DNA of 64,000 nt from Floccularia luteovirens (lineage: Eukaryota > Basidiomycota > Agaricomycetes > Agaricales > Squamanitaceae). Positions 36,160 through 47,841 of this stretch are shown here, one piece after another (positions within the stretch are counted from its first letter, which is position 1; every line of letters begins with the position of its first letter). Both the position numbers and the translations under genes were made by a program. The notes beneath the pieces are model-generated. The model worked only from the letters and a program-made list of their open reading frames with translations. It had not been told where the DNA came from and did not search any database. Where the stretch lies: the NCBI GenBank assembly GCA_009739215.1, contig VSJF01000003.1:2046001-2110000 (forward strand), in the 5' to 3' direction.

Positions 36160-36861
36160 TCAAGATCCGTCGATGGAAAAAGGCATGAGATGATGAAATC
36201 GAACTGTGGAAGGATCAAATCGATGAAAAGGTGTTTGAAAAGCAGGCTGAGAAGAGATCGCGGCGTTGAGACTTGGCGGAGTACAGCATAGATCCCGCGA
36301 CGGGTTATCATCCGAAGTAAATGGAGTAGACCGTAAAGAGGTCTTCCTACGCCGCACTGGTCCAGGACCAGTTGGGGAAGGATCCGAAGGCTGGGGTTCC
36401 GTAGTCAAAGAGAGGTCAGCAATGTTCCACGGATCGGTATGCATTGGGGCAGAGTCCAAGGCGGCTATCCAGGGGAGTTGGTCAAAAGTATGTGGCAGAG
36501 GGTCCATCCGACATTCAATCCGTGATGCATTACGGCGACGGCGGATGGTGTGAGATGTTGGCTTCGGACGCCGTCTGGACGACCTCGGAGGCTGTGACTG
36601 AAGAAATGAGTCAGCGCAAAGATAAGATAGGGAAGTGGGGAAGGTCTTACCAAGGCTTGAGAGCGCATACACGAGTCGGGGAGAGATATGGGAGAGAGTA
36701 AGCGCTTGAGTGGCTATATGGGAATGATGAGTAAATAGAAAAGAGAAGAGGAGGTTACTGACGTGAACGAATATAGGCGAAGGCGACACGAGGAGATCTG
36801 TCGCAGACTCTCGACCTGAGAGAGGAGCCATTCGAGGCTTTGGAGATATGATGGTGGACAT
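36160..36861 (-). CDS. Hypothetical Arg/Ser/Pro-rich protein
   Basis: I do not recognise a family. The frame is open across the whole span (233 codons), but two well-formed introns (36714-36762, GTCAGT..ATATAG; 36598-36650, GTAAGA..TTCAG) also splice in frame. Spliced, the protein begins MSTIISPKPRMAPLSGRESA, continues LLVSPSPIFVH-PLKRLLSP and then PDSCMRSQAL-SQPPRSSRRR. It ends RFDPSTVRFHHLMPFSIDGS, about 199 residues. No signal peptide or membrane segment remains after splicing; the hydrophobic stretch VSNLLFSFLFTHHSH seen without splicing is the first intron. The basic motif RSSRRRPK and the Ser/Pro content fit a disordered nuclear or regulatory protein, but this is a guess. Coding support is moderate. 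Confidence 0.5.
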   Translation of the reverse strand: MSTIISPKPRMAPLSGRESATDLLVSPSPIFVHVSNLLFSFLFTHHSHIATQALTLSHISPRLVYALSSLGKTFPTSLSYLCADSFLQSQPPRSSRRRPKPTSHTIRRRRNASRIECRMDPLPHTFDQLPWIAALDSAPMHTDPWNIADLSLTTEPQPSDPSPTGPGPVRRRKTSLRSTPFTSDDNPSRDLCCTPPSLNAAISSQPAFQTPFHRFDPSTVRFHHLMPFSIDGS

Positions 36862-37276
36862 GGGTGATGAAGGGGAGAAACAATGGTGGTACAGAGACTT
36901 AAGAGAGAGCGGTCATAATAGCAAGAACAATGGGAGTCGACTCAGGAGCCACTCTGACTCTGTCTGTGTGACACCTAAGATATCCCCTCCCACATCACAC
37001 CAGTCCATATCAGGTAATCAGTCACTCCCACTCCTGTGAGACTCCATTGTTCAAGTCATCTTCCTAGGAGTCAGGTCATCCACTTGGAGATATCGATCCG
37101 CAATTCAATTGAAAAGCCATACTAGTAAATTTTATTCTGGAAGCCGAACTACTAGTTTTGTAAATTGTGATATAACAAAAAAAAAATGCAACGGAAACCA
37201 ATGTGATAAAAAAAAAAGTCAACAATGCAGTGATAATACATGCTAAGAATGAAGCAATGATTAAGTTCTAGACCAT
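36862..37276. other. Intergenic, 3' flank of Hsp90
   Basis: It contains poly-A runs near 37180 and 37210 and no coding signal. It probably carries the promoter of the minus-strand gene ending at 36160 and the 3' UTR of Hsp90. Confidence 0.4.
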
Positions 37277-39777
37277 CTAGTCGATCTCTTCCATTGCAGA
37301 AGACGAGACCCCCTCTGTTGTTGCCGATTCCTGCACTTCAGCGGGCTGTGATGGCTCATCCTCATCAACATCAAGACCGAGTCTATGGCACAATCAGTAA
37401 AAGTGCGCCTCCTCCAAAGAACAAAGCAAAAACTTACGCAATCATCCGGAATATACGTTTCGCGAACGAGGTAGGCTCATCAAGTGCAAATCCAGATGTG
37501 AGAAGAGCAGTCTCGAAGAGGAGATATGTCAAGTCGCGGACAGACTTATCAGCCTTGTCCTCCTTAACCTTTCGCTTAAGCTCCTTCACGATCGCATTTG
37601 TTGGGTTAAGCTCCAAAGTCTTCTTCGACGCCATGTAAGATGACATCGACGAATCACGCAGAGCTTGTGCCTTCATGATACGTTCCTACGGATACCAACT
37701 CATCAGAAAAAAATCTTTTTCTTTTGCAGGAAACGAAAAGCTTACCATATTGGAAGACCAACCAAACTGTCCAGTTACCAAGACGCAAGGCGAGTCGGTG
37801 ATACGGTTGGAAACCACAACCTTCTCCACCTTATCACCTAGGGCGTCCTTAACAGTAGAGCAGAGGTCAGCAAATTCAGTTGCCTCAGCTTCGCGCGCCT
37901 TCTTCTCGTCCTCAGTCTCTTCAAGCTCAAGGCCTTCCTTGGAAACGCAGATGAGTTTCTTGCCATCGAATTCCTTAAGTTGAGTGATAGCATATTCGTC
38001 GATGGGGTCGACAAGGAGAAGAACTTCGAAGCCTTTCCTCTTCAAGACCTCGAGGAATGGAGAGTCACGGACAGCAGCAAGTGATTCACCAGTGAGGTAG
38101 TAGATCGACTTCTGGATCTCGGGCATACGTGTGATGTAATCTATTCGAAAACGAGAGTTAGGAGGGAAAGCATAATAATGATTTATAGAACTCACCCTTG
38201 AGGGAAATCTGTTCCTCAGTCGACTTGGTAGAATAGAAGCGGAGGAACTCAGCAAGCTTGCTGCGGTTCTGAGCGTCTTCGTGGATACCAAGCTTAATGT
38301 TCTTTCCGAAAGCTTCGTAGAACTTCTTGAAGTTGTCAGCATCCTCGGAGATCTCAGTGATGAGGTCCATTGTCTTCTTTACAATGTTCTTGCGAATAAC
38401 TTTGAGGATCTTATTTTGCTGCAGGGTCTCACGGGAGATGTTCAATGGAAGATCCTCAGAGTCGACGATACCCTTGACGAAGTTGAGATATTCAGGGATA
38501 AGGTCTTCGCAGTCGTCCATGATAAAGACACGACGGACGTAGAGCTTGATGTTGTTGCGCTTCTTCTTGGACTCGAAGAGGTCGAACGGAGCACTGTAAT
38601 ACACACCAAGATCAGAATCACGAGGAAAAAGAAAATAGGGAGGAACCTCACCGTTTGGGAATATAAAGGATAGCCTTGAACTCGAGTTGACCCTCAACGG
38701 AGAAGTGCTTGACAGCAAGATGATCCTCCCAGTCGTTGGTCAAGCTCTTGTAGAAGGAACCGTATTCTTCGGGTTTGATATCCTGAGGATTACGAGTCCA
38801 AATTGGTTTTGTCTTGTTCAACTCCTCGTTAGTGGTCTCTTGGACCTTTTCCTTCTTTGTCTTCTTTTCCTTGGGCTTGTCTTCCTCATCTTCGACCTCC
38901 TCGATCTTGGGCTTTGACTCGTCATCCTCCTTTTCTTCTTCTGCTTCATCATCTTCTACATCCTATAAACCAAACGTTTTCAGAAACCAATCACTCATAA
39001 AGGAGAAACAGTACCGCTCACCTTCTCAACCTCCTTTGTAACGGCAAGTTGAATGGGGTATGAAATGAATTCAGAGTGCTTTTTCACAATATCTTTGATC
39101 TTTTTCTCCTCAAGGTATTCGAGTTGATCCTCCTTGATGAAGAGACGGATCTCGGTTCCACGACCAAGAGAAGGGTTGACTGTGTCTGGTGTAATTGTGA
39201 AAGTGCCACCAGCAGCAGATTCCCAGATATATTGCTCGTCATCATTGTGTTTTGAGATAACTTGGACACGCTCCGCGACGAGGTATGCAGAGTAGAAACC
39301 AACACCGAACTGACCGATCATAGAGATATCGGCACCGGAGCTCAAGGCCTCCATGAATCCCTGGAAACCGTATAAGCTATATAATACGTGATTAAACCAA
39401 ATGTACCAACCTTTGTACCAGACTTGGCAATTGTACCAAGGTTGTTAACCATATCTGCTTTCGTCATACCAACACCCGTATCGCGGATGGACAGGACCTT
39501 ATTTTCCTTGTCGGGGATGATTCGAATATACAGCTCTTTCTCTGTATCCAACTGGGATGGATCCGTGAGGGAGGCATAACGAATCTTATCAAGAGCATCT
39601 GATCCGTTAGAGATCAGCTCTCGAAGAAAAATCTCCTTATTGGAGTAAAAAGTATCTTGAAAGATAACACGATGTTAGTTCATCCAGCTTTGCGATTGAG
39701 AACGAAAAGTACATACTAATGATCAAGTCAAGCAATTGACTGATCTCGGCTTGAAATCCAAAGCTTTCAGTTGCCAT
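37277..39777 (-). CDS. HSP90: Cytosolic Hsp90 chaperone, C-terminus MEEID
   Basis: ATP-dependent chaperone of kinases, receptors and other clients. It starts [20 protein letters not shown], then [26 protein letters not shown], the ATP-lid elements [20 protein letters not shown] and SGTKGFMEAL, and [18 protein letters not shown] highly charged linker follows ([20 protein letters not shown]), then the middle domain ([47 protein letters not shown]) and the C-terminal domain ([40 protein letters not shown]). The last residues are MEEID (codons just before the stop at 37277-37279) instead of the usual MEEVD that docks TPR co-chaperones. Seven or so introns, all in frame. Heat-shock elements lie upstream. 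Confidence 0.97.
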
Positions 39778-39938
39778 TTTTATCTAAACGAGACTATGAT
39801 AAATGATTAATTTACGATTTCAATCACAAGAAACACAGAGAACTAACCTTTCTTTTGGAGAGAACTGGAAGAGAGAGAGATTAACTGGGTTAAAATGCGA
39901 AGGGAGATGGCAGTCCTTTAAGTATCACCAAAATTTTG

Positions 39939-39949
39939 TTCTCGAAGAA
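39939..39949. promoter_or_regulatory. Second heat-shock-like element
   Basis: TTCtcGAAGAA gives two inverted units plus an overlapping direct GAA. It lies between the perfect HSE and the Hsp90 start. Confidence 0.6.
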
Positions 39950-39991
39950 TCCTAAAGTTTCCTTTTACGGCATTTGAAAAGAACACCTATG

Positions 39992-40004
39992 GAATCTTCT
40001 GGAA
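39992..40004. promoter_or_regulatory. Heat-shock element upstream of Hsp90
   Basis: GAAtcTTCtgGAA is a perfect three-unit HSE (alternating nGAAn blocks), 215 bases upstream of the Hsp90 start codon. It is the expected binding site for heat-shock factor. Confidence 0.8.
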
Positions 40005-40092
40005 TGTACTGCCAAACAAAAGAATATTTGAACGTCAACAGGTTGTCATGTTATAATGCTATACTATGTGTATTTACACTATTCGTTGTAAT

Positions 40093-43054
40093 TTATGATG
40101 ATGTCGGTTGAAATAATGATATTGGACTTGACTTTGGCTCAGAGACCAGTCCCTGCCCACTGATCTGACCTCTCAAAAGCTCAACCATAGCCCTCATCTC
40201 TTCGATCTCGTCCTTCAACTCCAGATTCTCCTCCTCCAGTGTTTTCTTGGCTTCTTTCCAAGCTGCTTTTTCCGATGAAAATGCTGCGATTTCTTGTTCA
40301 GGCAGCCGTTTCTTTTTTTCTGCTATCTTTTTTACTTGGATGAGCTCTGTCTCCAATGCTTTTATTTGACTCCGATAAGCGCTGTTGCGATAGGTGAATA
40401 AATGAAACCAGGGACTGCTGTAGACACCACTCACTTTACAGCTTCGTTCACTCTTTCTTGTCCATGTTGTTCCAAGCTGTGCAAACGTAACTGCATTTGT
40501 TTAAATTGGCTGCGTATCTCCTTGATTTCCTCTGCTCTGGCATTGAATCTCGCAAAATCTTCATCCCTACGTACACCATGAAAAGCTGTTATGCAGTTTA
40601 GAATATATGTTTCACTCACCATAGACGCTGAATCTTCATATGTTGCGCTATCTGCGCTTCATAATCCTTCAACCGGTCGATCTTGTGCTGATACTCTTTT
40701 TTTTCAGTTTGCAGTTGAAAAACCTGGTTAGAAGCTTCTCCCAGTAGCTTAGCTTGGGCAGCTGCCAAAGCCTTGCATCGTTTTGATCAATTTTAATTGA
40801 CCAACATAATGGTAATAACCATACCTGTGACTCCTTCTCCGCACTTCGCAAGGCAGCGGCTTCGGATATCCAACTCTTCTTTTCTTCCCTCAACTCTTTA
40901 AGTTTCTTCTGCAACTCCGTATTCCAATCTGCATATTTGTTCTTTGCAGAATAAGCTTGCTGTTTGTGTTCACGAAGCTCGTTTTCCAAGCTGAGCACTT
41001 GAGCGCGGTATTTTCGAAGTTTGTTATACTAAAATGTATTCGTTTTAGATCCATTGTGAACTGACGTTGGATAGGAAGAGCTCCCCACCAAGCCTTGCCG
41101 TTCAGCTTCTGCAGTTTTCATTAAAATCCGATCTTGATATAAACGTCCTATATGTTTCACATTTTCCCGTGACAACCATAGTTCGAAATTCAATTCGTTC
41201 CTGAGGAGCAGTACTTCTCGCTGTAATCCTGAAATGGCCTGGGTTACGTGCATAGCGTTCATGCCTTCGTCAAGGTCAAGCGTTATGGACTCTGAAATAG
41301 AAAGATTGCTTTTTTGTGGGGAAGTTGACCTTGATAATAACTCCTGTGGCCATTGCGACTCAGGTTTTGTGACTTCGACATCTAAATTCGATTTCAACGC
41401 GACGGATGTATTGATCATTTCCTGCAGCGAAATTATGGTCTTCTGCGAAGTCAACTCGATAGAGTGGATCGTGTGACCCGAAACATCGCCGTTTTCTTCT
41501 TTTCCTGGTTCGATAGACTTGATGTCTGCACTTGGAGCTTGTTTTGAGGCACCATAACGCGCTCGCAATCCGATCGCATTGTTTCGAACGTCAAGCAAAA
41601 CCATCTCACTGACTATCCGAGATATACCGTATCGACTCCAGAATTCTGGGTCCGACAACTCATGGACGGCATCACGCCAAACTAAGAGCGGGTGGCATAC
41701 ATGCTCCCTAAGAAGATTCTATGAGAAAAGAATTTGAATTAACTTTTGGGTGACTAGATGATACACTCGCGGGAGAACATTTCACACCTCACTCTTTCGC
41801 CGAATTTCATCCTCGTCCAATGCTTGTTCCCAGCTTTCGGCGTATGGGCTCTCTAAAGAGCAATCGGCCAGGTATTGAATGGGACCTCGAAAAAATTTGA
41901 TTACGTTAGAAGGATAAAGGTAATATAAAGCAGTAAAATATGGCCGCGAGGAAGGTGGTAAAGATTTCATTCCACTGAAAGTCCTGTCCAGCCTTGGCCA
42001 ATCGAGATCAGGTCGAACATGTAAAACAGGATTGGTTTCGAATTCAAGTTCCCGCTCGAATTCTATGTCAATCTGAGTCTCTGCTGCATCCGGAGGTATC
42101 GAGGGGGGCGGTCCTTTCCAGCACAGTAGTCTTGCCATTATTGCTAGCAATTTTGGCAACATTACCCTTAGTTCATTCCTAGCATGCACGGCGAAGAAGG
42201 GTAAAAGTTTGACTACTAGTGTGAGAGTTGTTGTACATAACGTTGAGGATTTGTCCAGAAATAGCGAATACATTAGGCTCAGCATAAGTTGATGTTTAGC
42301 CAAGATAAGGGCTGCCGAGGGAAAAGATTCAGTAGATGTATAGAGATTGAGCAAGCTTAAAAGTTGCAATCGTGCCGTGGGTATAGCGAAGTGTGTGTGG
42401 ATTTCCGTGAATAGAGCCTATTCATTGCATTCCGTTCCATTGAGTTATCGTCGGAATTTAACGTCCCCACTCTATTTAAAGACTTACCTCTGGCTGTTCA
42501 TTCCCGTATCTAACTAGAATGTCTTCAAGATTCAATTTCCAAAAGGTACGCTTATCTCTCTGGTCTTCATCCAGTTCCGCCCATTCCAATATATCATTAC
42601 CCGAACTTTCGTTAAAAGCATCCAATAGGTAGAGTTCCATAAGTCGTCGTCTGAAGCCGCCCACTAGTTCCGCGTGATTATTCTGCTTTTTTTGTAATGC
42701 TGATACGACGAGATCCCTGGCGTAGTTCACAGACTGGGTGGGTAGTTTGGGTTCACGCAGGGCGGGGCGCAATATGAGATCAAACCAGGAGATAATGGAT
42801 GTTGGAGGAAGGATAGGATCTAGACGATGTAGGATTGCTAGGAATACCTCGGTTTGGTGAAGCAAAGAATAATCAATAACTTCATGGTAGATAGACTGGA
42901 GTTCATCTTCGAATTTAGGTAAGGAGCTTTGTGATTTTGAGGTAGAAGAGCATTCCAAAACAAATGCATCGATGAGACCAAGAACTTCTGGTAAAGTCAG
43001 AGCATCTGGAGAGTTTTCTAAGACGGAACGAACTTCATGACTTAAGTTTGGCAT
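40093..43054 (-). CDS. TSC1: Tsc1 (hamartin) homolog
   Basis: Tsc1 stabilises Tsc2, the GAP that restrains Rheb and so TORC1. It starts MPNLSHEVRSVLENSPDAL. The N-terminal part is alpha-helical (LEVFLAILHRLDP-like, WFDLILRPALREP, LHQTEVFLAILHRLDPILPP) and contains the hamartin signature region LYYLYPSNVIKFFRGPIQYL, then LLREHVCHPLLVWRDAVHEL and DPEFWSRYGISRIVSEMVLL. The C-terminal third is a long coiled coil (NELREHKQQAYSAKNKYADW, LETELIQVKKIAEKKKR, TLEEENLELKDEIEEMRAMV). The stop is at 40093-40095. Five or six introns. The order of helical domain, YP.N...F(L)RGP motif and terminal coiled coil fits hamartin; identification rests on that motif and architecture. Head-to-head with the NAC-alpha gene (310 bases between starts). 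Confidence 0.82.
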
Positions 43055-43364
43055 GAGATCTTGAATTCGAAAGGGGTGATTGAGAATTCGAGGAACGAAA
43101 TCATCATTGTGTTTGCAAATCAGGGCGATGACAATTCCATATCAATATGTACAAGCAAAAATTTCCCCGTTTCCGCCCCAACGTCGTCTGACACGTCGAG
43201 CTCGCTAAGCAGATTCGTCTCCTTCATTAAACAATGTAAGATTTGCTCTCTCATGTTACATTTATCTACCATATCAACCAAATTTCGTCGTGACAAGTCC
43301 CTCCTGGGATGGATGATTTATGGCTACTTCTGGGTGCCGTCCGCTGACGCTCTCTCTTCGTCAG
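43055..43364. promoter_or_regulatory. Shared promoter of TSC1 and NAC-alpha
   Basis: 310 bases between the divergent start codons. No distinct motif recognised. An in-frame ATG at 43320 could extend the NAC-alpha protein, but the stretch between looks like leader sequence and ends in a CAG just before the ATG chosen. Confidence 0.45.
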
Positions 43365-44125
43365 ATGTCAGCCCATATCGAGGAAGTTGCTTCTGACCAC
43401 TCTGATCACGAAGGTCACGACCATCATGACCATGACCACGAGCACGATCACGCCCACGAGGAGGATCCCACTTCTGCTGCAGCTTTGGACAAGATTCAGT
43501 CTCGTTCGGAACGGAAGGCGCGAAAAGCCCTACTCGGTTTGGGCTTGAAAAAGGTTCCAGGCATTACCCGTGTCACCCTACGAAGGCCTAAAAATGTATG
43601 TCTATATAAGTGTTAGCTGCGTACTCCTAAATATTTATGAGGGAATAGGTGCTCTTTGTCCTCGCATCACCCGATGTCTATAAATCCCAAAGCAGCGATT
43701 GTTACATTGTATTTGGTGAGGCCAAGGTATGTCCCCACGTATCCTCTTGTATTTCTCGACTTTTTGACCATTCCACCAGATTGAGGACATGAACTCCCAA
43801 GCACAGCTCTCTGCCGCACAACAACTTGCATCAAGTGGTGGTGGCGGTCCACAGACTCTAGAAGAAGCAGGAGTTGGCGGGAAAGAAGATGAAAATGACA
43901 TTCCAGAACTTGAGGCCGTTGAAGATGATGGACCTCTGGATGAGACAGGGATTGATCCGAAAGACATTGAGCTCGTCATGACCCAAGTGAATTGCTCTCG
44001 TGCGAAAGCTGTGAGAGTATTAAAAGAGAGCGGAGGCGACTTAATCAATGCTAGTAAGTGTATGATTTTGAGTGGTGATCACCTAGTGGCTCATTTTCTG
44101 TATAGTCATGGCGGCGAGCGAGTAG
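43365..44125 (+). CDS. EGD2: Nascent polypeptide-associated complex subunit alpha, His-rich N-terminus
   Basis: NAC-alpha pairs with NAC-beta (Egd1/Btt1) at the ribosome exit to guard nascent chains. The chosen start is [18 protein letters not shown]. Residues 11-34 form an Asp/Glu/His stretch with ten histidines. The NAC domain follows: [67 protein letters not shown]. The C-terminal UBA domain reads [34 protein letters not shown], ending IMAASE with stop 44123-44125. Introns (GTATGT../TAG at about 43595-43647, then near 43727 and at about 44053-44106) join in frame. Intact and of normal length; the acidic-His N-terminus is unusual. Confidence 0.92.
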
Positions 44126-44248
44126 TCTGTCTTCATTTATTGATTTGCACATTTGCCTTTGCGCACACACTTATATCATCACTTTGGCTACCACCTGGGG
44201 GTTTCTGAACGCTCATATGAGAGTCTGAGTGAAGCTACGATTCTGAGT

Positions 44249-45246
44249 TCAATCATAATGTGTATTCCAAAGATGGAGTTCGACGTAATAGTTCGATCTC
44301 TCCCAACCATCCTTAACAATCTCTACGCCATGCAACTGTTGAACTGTGCTCTCTGGTTTGGGTCCGATGCGAAGTTTTATTTCTTCCGCTGCTTCTGTAA
44401 CTAATGCAACCAATTCTCCCTGTGCGAACATGTGGTAGTATCTATCTAACACCCGTGTTTGCGCATCTGCACCAAGGTCTACTGTGGCATGATTTGAAGA
44501 CAAGACCCACGGCACCATTACATCCTTTCCGAGCTGTCCTGCGGCTTCGTCGTCCATCGGAATCTGTCTCTTTGATAATTCGTCTTGTTCCACCGCCCAG
44601 ACGTAAATAAGAACACGACCATGTGACGGAGACACTGATTGCAACAGCCGCTATAAAATTCATTTGATAAAGAACACGAATATAATATCTACTATAAACA
44701 TACCTGCACAGCCCGTCTGCGGCGTTCATGTGACGCAAGATGATGTATAGTTGCAATAGATATTGCGTAGTCCTACTAACGATCAAACTACTTTTATCTG
44801 GAAATATCAAGTACACACTTACGAATATACCAATTCTCCATACCTGGTCAAGAACATCTCCTAATATAACTTCTCTACAGCCACCGGCATTCTTCGCGAT
44901 TCGTAACAAGTTATAACTTCTATCGAGCCCAATAGTCATGATATCCCCAGGCCGATCCAACGGTAAAGGCAAATATTTCCCGTTGCCTGTTCCGGAGTCC
45001 AGTCCCACCCACCCTGTAGGTAATGTATTAAGGAATTTTGCTATGATTGGCCAAGGCTTAGGGAATAATGAGACGTTGTGTGCACGCATAAAATGTAACA
45101 ATAGATCATACTTTGTATCTTGTTGAAGAGAAATGGCCTGCGATTTCATCGTAAATCAAGTGGACGTGATTAGATTCAAAAGTTGGGGAATCGTCTTCAA
45201 TGACCACTGTTTTTACGTGCCGTGATGCTGGTGTCTTGTTAGCCAT
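44249..45246 (-). CDS. TRM9: tRNA wobble-uridine methyltransferase Trm9
   Basis: Trm9 (with Trm112) methylates carboxymethyl-uridine at tRNA position 34 to mcm5U. It starts MANKTPASRHVKTVVIEDD. Then IYDEIAGHFSSTRYK-PWPII (intron in between) and WVGLDSGTGNGKYLPL, the SAM-binding motif I. Next come IMTIGLDRSYNLLRIAKNAG, GDVLDQ, AISIATIHHLASHERRRRAV and RLLQSVSPSHGRVLIYVWAV. The rest carries a long insert of the family and ends WERSNYYVELHLWNTHYD. The STRYKPWP and HHLA.. ERR motifs are diagnostic. Introns join in frame; no damage seen. Convergent with NAC-alpha. Confidence 0.93.
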
Positions 45247-45814
45247 TTATCTACCTGAACTTGAAGATATATGTTGCCTGGATAGGTAGTTTGGTGGAGT
45301 TGAATCTATTATTCGAAACTGACTCGAAGTCCTGTCAGATGATGCTCGGCAAATGGCTGCAAAACCTGAAATTTGAAAGATTACGCAATACCGTATTTCA
45401 CAATCTCTTCCACATACAATAGCCACACCGTGGTGCTCCCTCGAGCTCCCCTAAGTCCACACAAAGAGTGACACATACCCCACATACCCCCATGTTTCCG
45501 CAAGGCAATTATAAACGATTTTGAGCTCAGCGTTGAAGAAATTCGCAAATCATACGAGTAGATCCATTTTAGCCTCACCGACACAACATTCGTCTTAGAT
45601 CTCGTAACGCTTGAATATACACGGCCGAGGCGCGCAATGCTAACTATGTGGCTGACATCTACCTAGGCCAATTTAAAATCTTCCCAAAGTATTGTCTCAA
45701 GTCAGCCCTAGGCTGGAACGATTTAACACAGTTCATGCTAGCATAACCTGACTACACTTTTCACTCCACATAACTGTTGATCAGTAGAGCGAAACATTAT
45801 CTTCTTAAACATAC
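45247..45814. other. Divergent intergenic region, TRM9 and GH5
   Basis: About 570 bases holding the promoters of TRM9 (minus) and the GH5 gene (plus). No coding signal with supporting motifs. Confidence 0.4.
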
Positions 45815-47669
45815 ATGCGCAGGTCTAATTCGCACATAGCGTTTGTGGTCTTTTCCATTTTGCTTCCGATAACCAATGTATCTTCGAAACCTACGCCTGT
45901 GGAAGCCTCATTACGTCGCAATAGATACCCGCAACTCGAGGATGGACAGGATCCCTGTTCTGTTGACCCTTATGAAAGTCCCGAGCTTACCTTATCAAAG
46001 TTTTCCACCATTCGACGAGGCCCAAGCGGAGGTGTACCGCTACAGGCAACAATCCTCGGTGAACCTGGGTTCATGGTTAGGACCATGGCGTTATCTATAA
46101 AACTTACTAACCTGATCGATAGGTTTGTGCATGAAGCCTGGATGACCCCATCTGTGTTCAGATGCGCAGCAGGAATAGGGGAAGTCGATATTGCAAACGG
46201 TTGGAACTCCACCTCGTCGGCCCGTAGCGTGCTGGAACGACATTGGGATACTTTCATCACAGAATCTGACTTTGCATATCTTGCAAGCATCGGGATAAAC
46301 ACAGTCCGTTTGCCAATAGGTTATTGGAGTCTGGGCCCAGATTTTCTTGCAGATACCCCATTTGCCGAGGTAGCTGAAGTATATCAAGGCTCATATCCGA
46401 GAATCATCGAGAACTATCAATTGGGCTAGCAAGTACGGTATAGGCGTCCTTGTTGACTTACATGGCGCAGTTGGAAGCCAGAATGGACAGCAACACTCAG
46501 GCGTATCAGATCACTCAGTAAATCTTTTCAACAACGAGGTGAACATCGAAAAAACTATCAACGTGCTGACCTTTCTGGCCCGCCGATTATCTCCCGTCAC
46601 GAACGTTGTTGGAGTACAGATTCTGAATGAACCAGCTCAAGATCCAGGCTTACCAGATTTTTGTGCGTTGAAGTGAATGACCTCTCAACTAAACTTGACA
46701 TGATATCCTAGATTCTCGCGCAATCGCTGAAATGAGAGCAATAGATACAAAACTACCATTATATATCCACGACGCTTTCAATATTTCGCAGTTCATGCAA
46801 TTTATATTCCAAAGGAATGACTTTATAGTTGAAGATCATCACTCCTACTTTGTGTTTTCCGATGCGGAGAAGGTCGAACCTGCGTCCAGCCACACTAACG
46901 ACGTGAAAAATGGCATTGCTCAAATGCTTGCAGATGCTTCTGCCGCAGGGCGTGGTAATCTGGTGGTGGATGAGTACTCATGTGCTTTAACAAATGTCAG
47001 CCTTTCCAGTGAACAGGATCAAGAAGAGGCTCGGAGAGACTTTTGTTTAACCCAAATGGAGGTGTATTCGAAAAATACCGCTGGCTGGAGCTTTTGGTGT
47101 ACGTTGAGTTGTAATCGTATGCTCCACGAAAAATCTGACTTAATGCATTTAACACAGCATACAACAAAGAATCGTGCGACGATGACCCAGGCTGGTGTTT
47201 TCGAAGTGCGGTTGGCAGAAGTTTACCTTCTAATTTTTACAGCTACAACCATGGATCATGGTTGGATCCCGACAAAAAACTTACAAGCACGATTGAAAAC
47301 GTCGTTGCTCCTCTGATGGCTGAATATTTTGTACGGTTCTTCAAGGCGAAGGCAGGCTCATCCAAACATGATAGTGACGCTGTAAAACCAACTTCCAAAT
47401 CACATTTGAGTTCCACTTCCAGACACATCTCGCGGGAGGACGCTGGCAATGGGGACGCATCACATTCACAAGGTTATAATGACGGTTACACCACTGCAAA
47501 GTATTTCGCCAGCATGAATTGGTCAAAACTGGGATTCGTTGACCAGTACATCAGTGATAGAATCGCAAAGAGTGGACCTGGGACAATACAATCAGTAGAG
47601 GAGTACAGGGCAGGTTTCAAAGAGGGGTTACAACAAGGAGAAAATGATGTTATGGCGGGAAATTCTTAA
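45815..47669 (+). pseudogene. Secreted GH5 exo-beta-1,3-glucanase-like, two one-base frameshifts
   Basis: Fungal GH5 glucanase. The signal peptide MRRSNSHIAFVVFSILLPIT opens the frame, which reads on to DPYESPEL. From there the expected continuation (YQSFPPFDEAQAEVYRYRQQ, SSVNLGSW-FVHEAWMTPSVF) lies one base out of frame: an extra base near 45989. A second extra base (about 46409) separates GSYPRII from RTINWASKYGIGVLVDLHGA. Otherwise the enzyme is well conserved: LGINTVRLPIGYWSLGP-like block, VVGVQILNEPAQDP with acid/base Glu, HDAFNISQFMQF, DDHHSYFVF-like VEDHHSYFVFSD, nucleophile in NLVVDEYSCALT, GWSFWSYNKESCDDDPGW. The C-terminal extension ends SVEEYRAGFKEGLQQG. A start at 45973 would avoid the first shift but lose the signal peptide. 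Confidence 0.75.
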
Positions 47670-47841
47670 ATTCTGACCGTGTCGTTAAGCATTCCAGCTG
47701 AACATACCTGCTTAATTCTTCGTAAATACCTGTGTTTCCTGTTACTAATGAGTTACAATATACCCCTCCCTTTTGTTCTGGGGTAATTTCTTACGTAATT
47801 ACAATTTTGATCCTAGAGCAAACGATGACGAGACTACGAAG

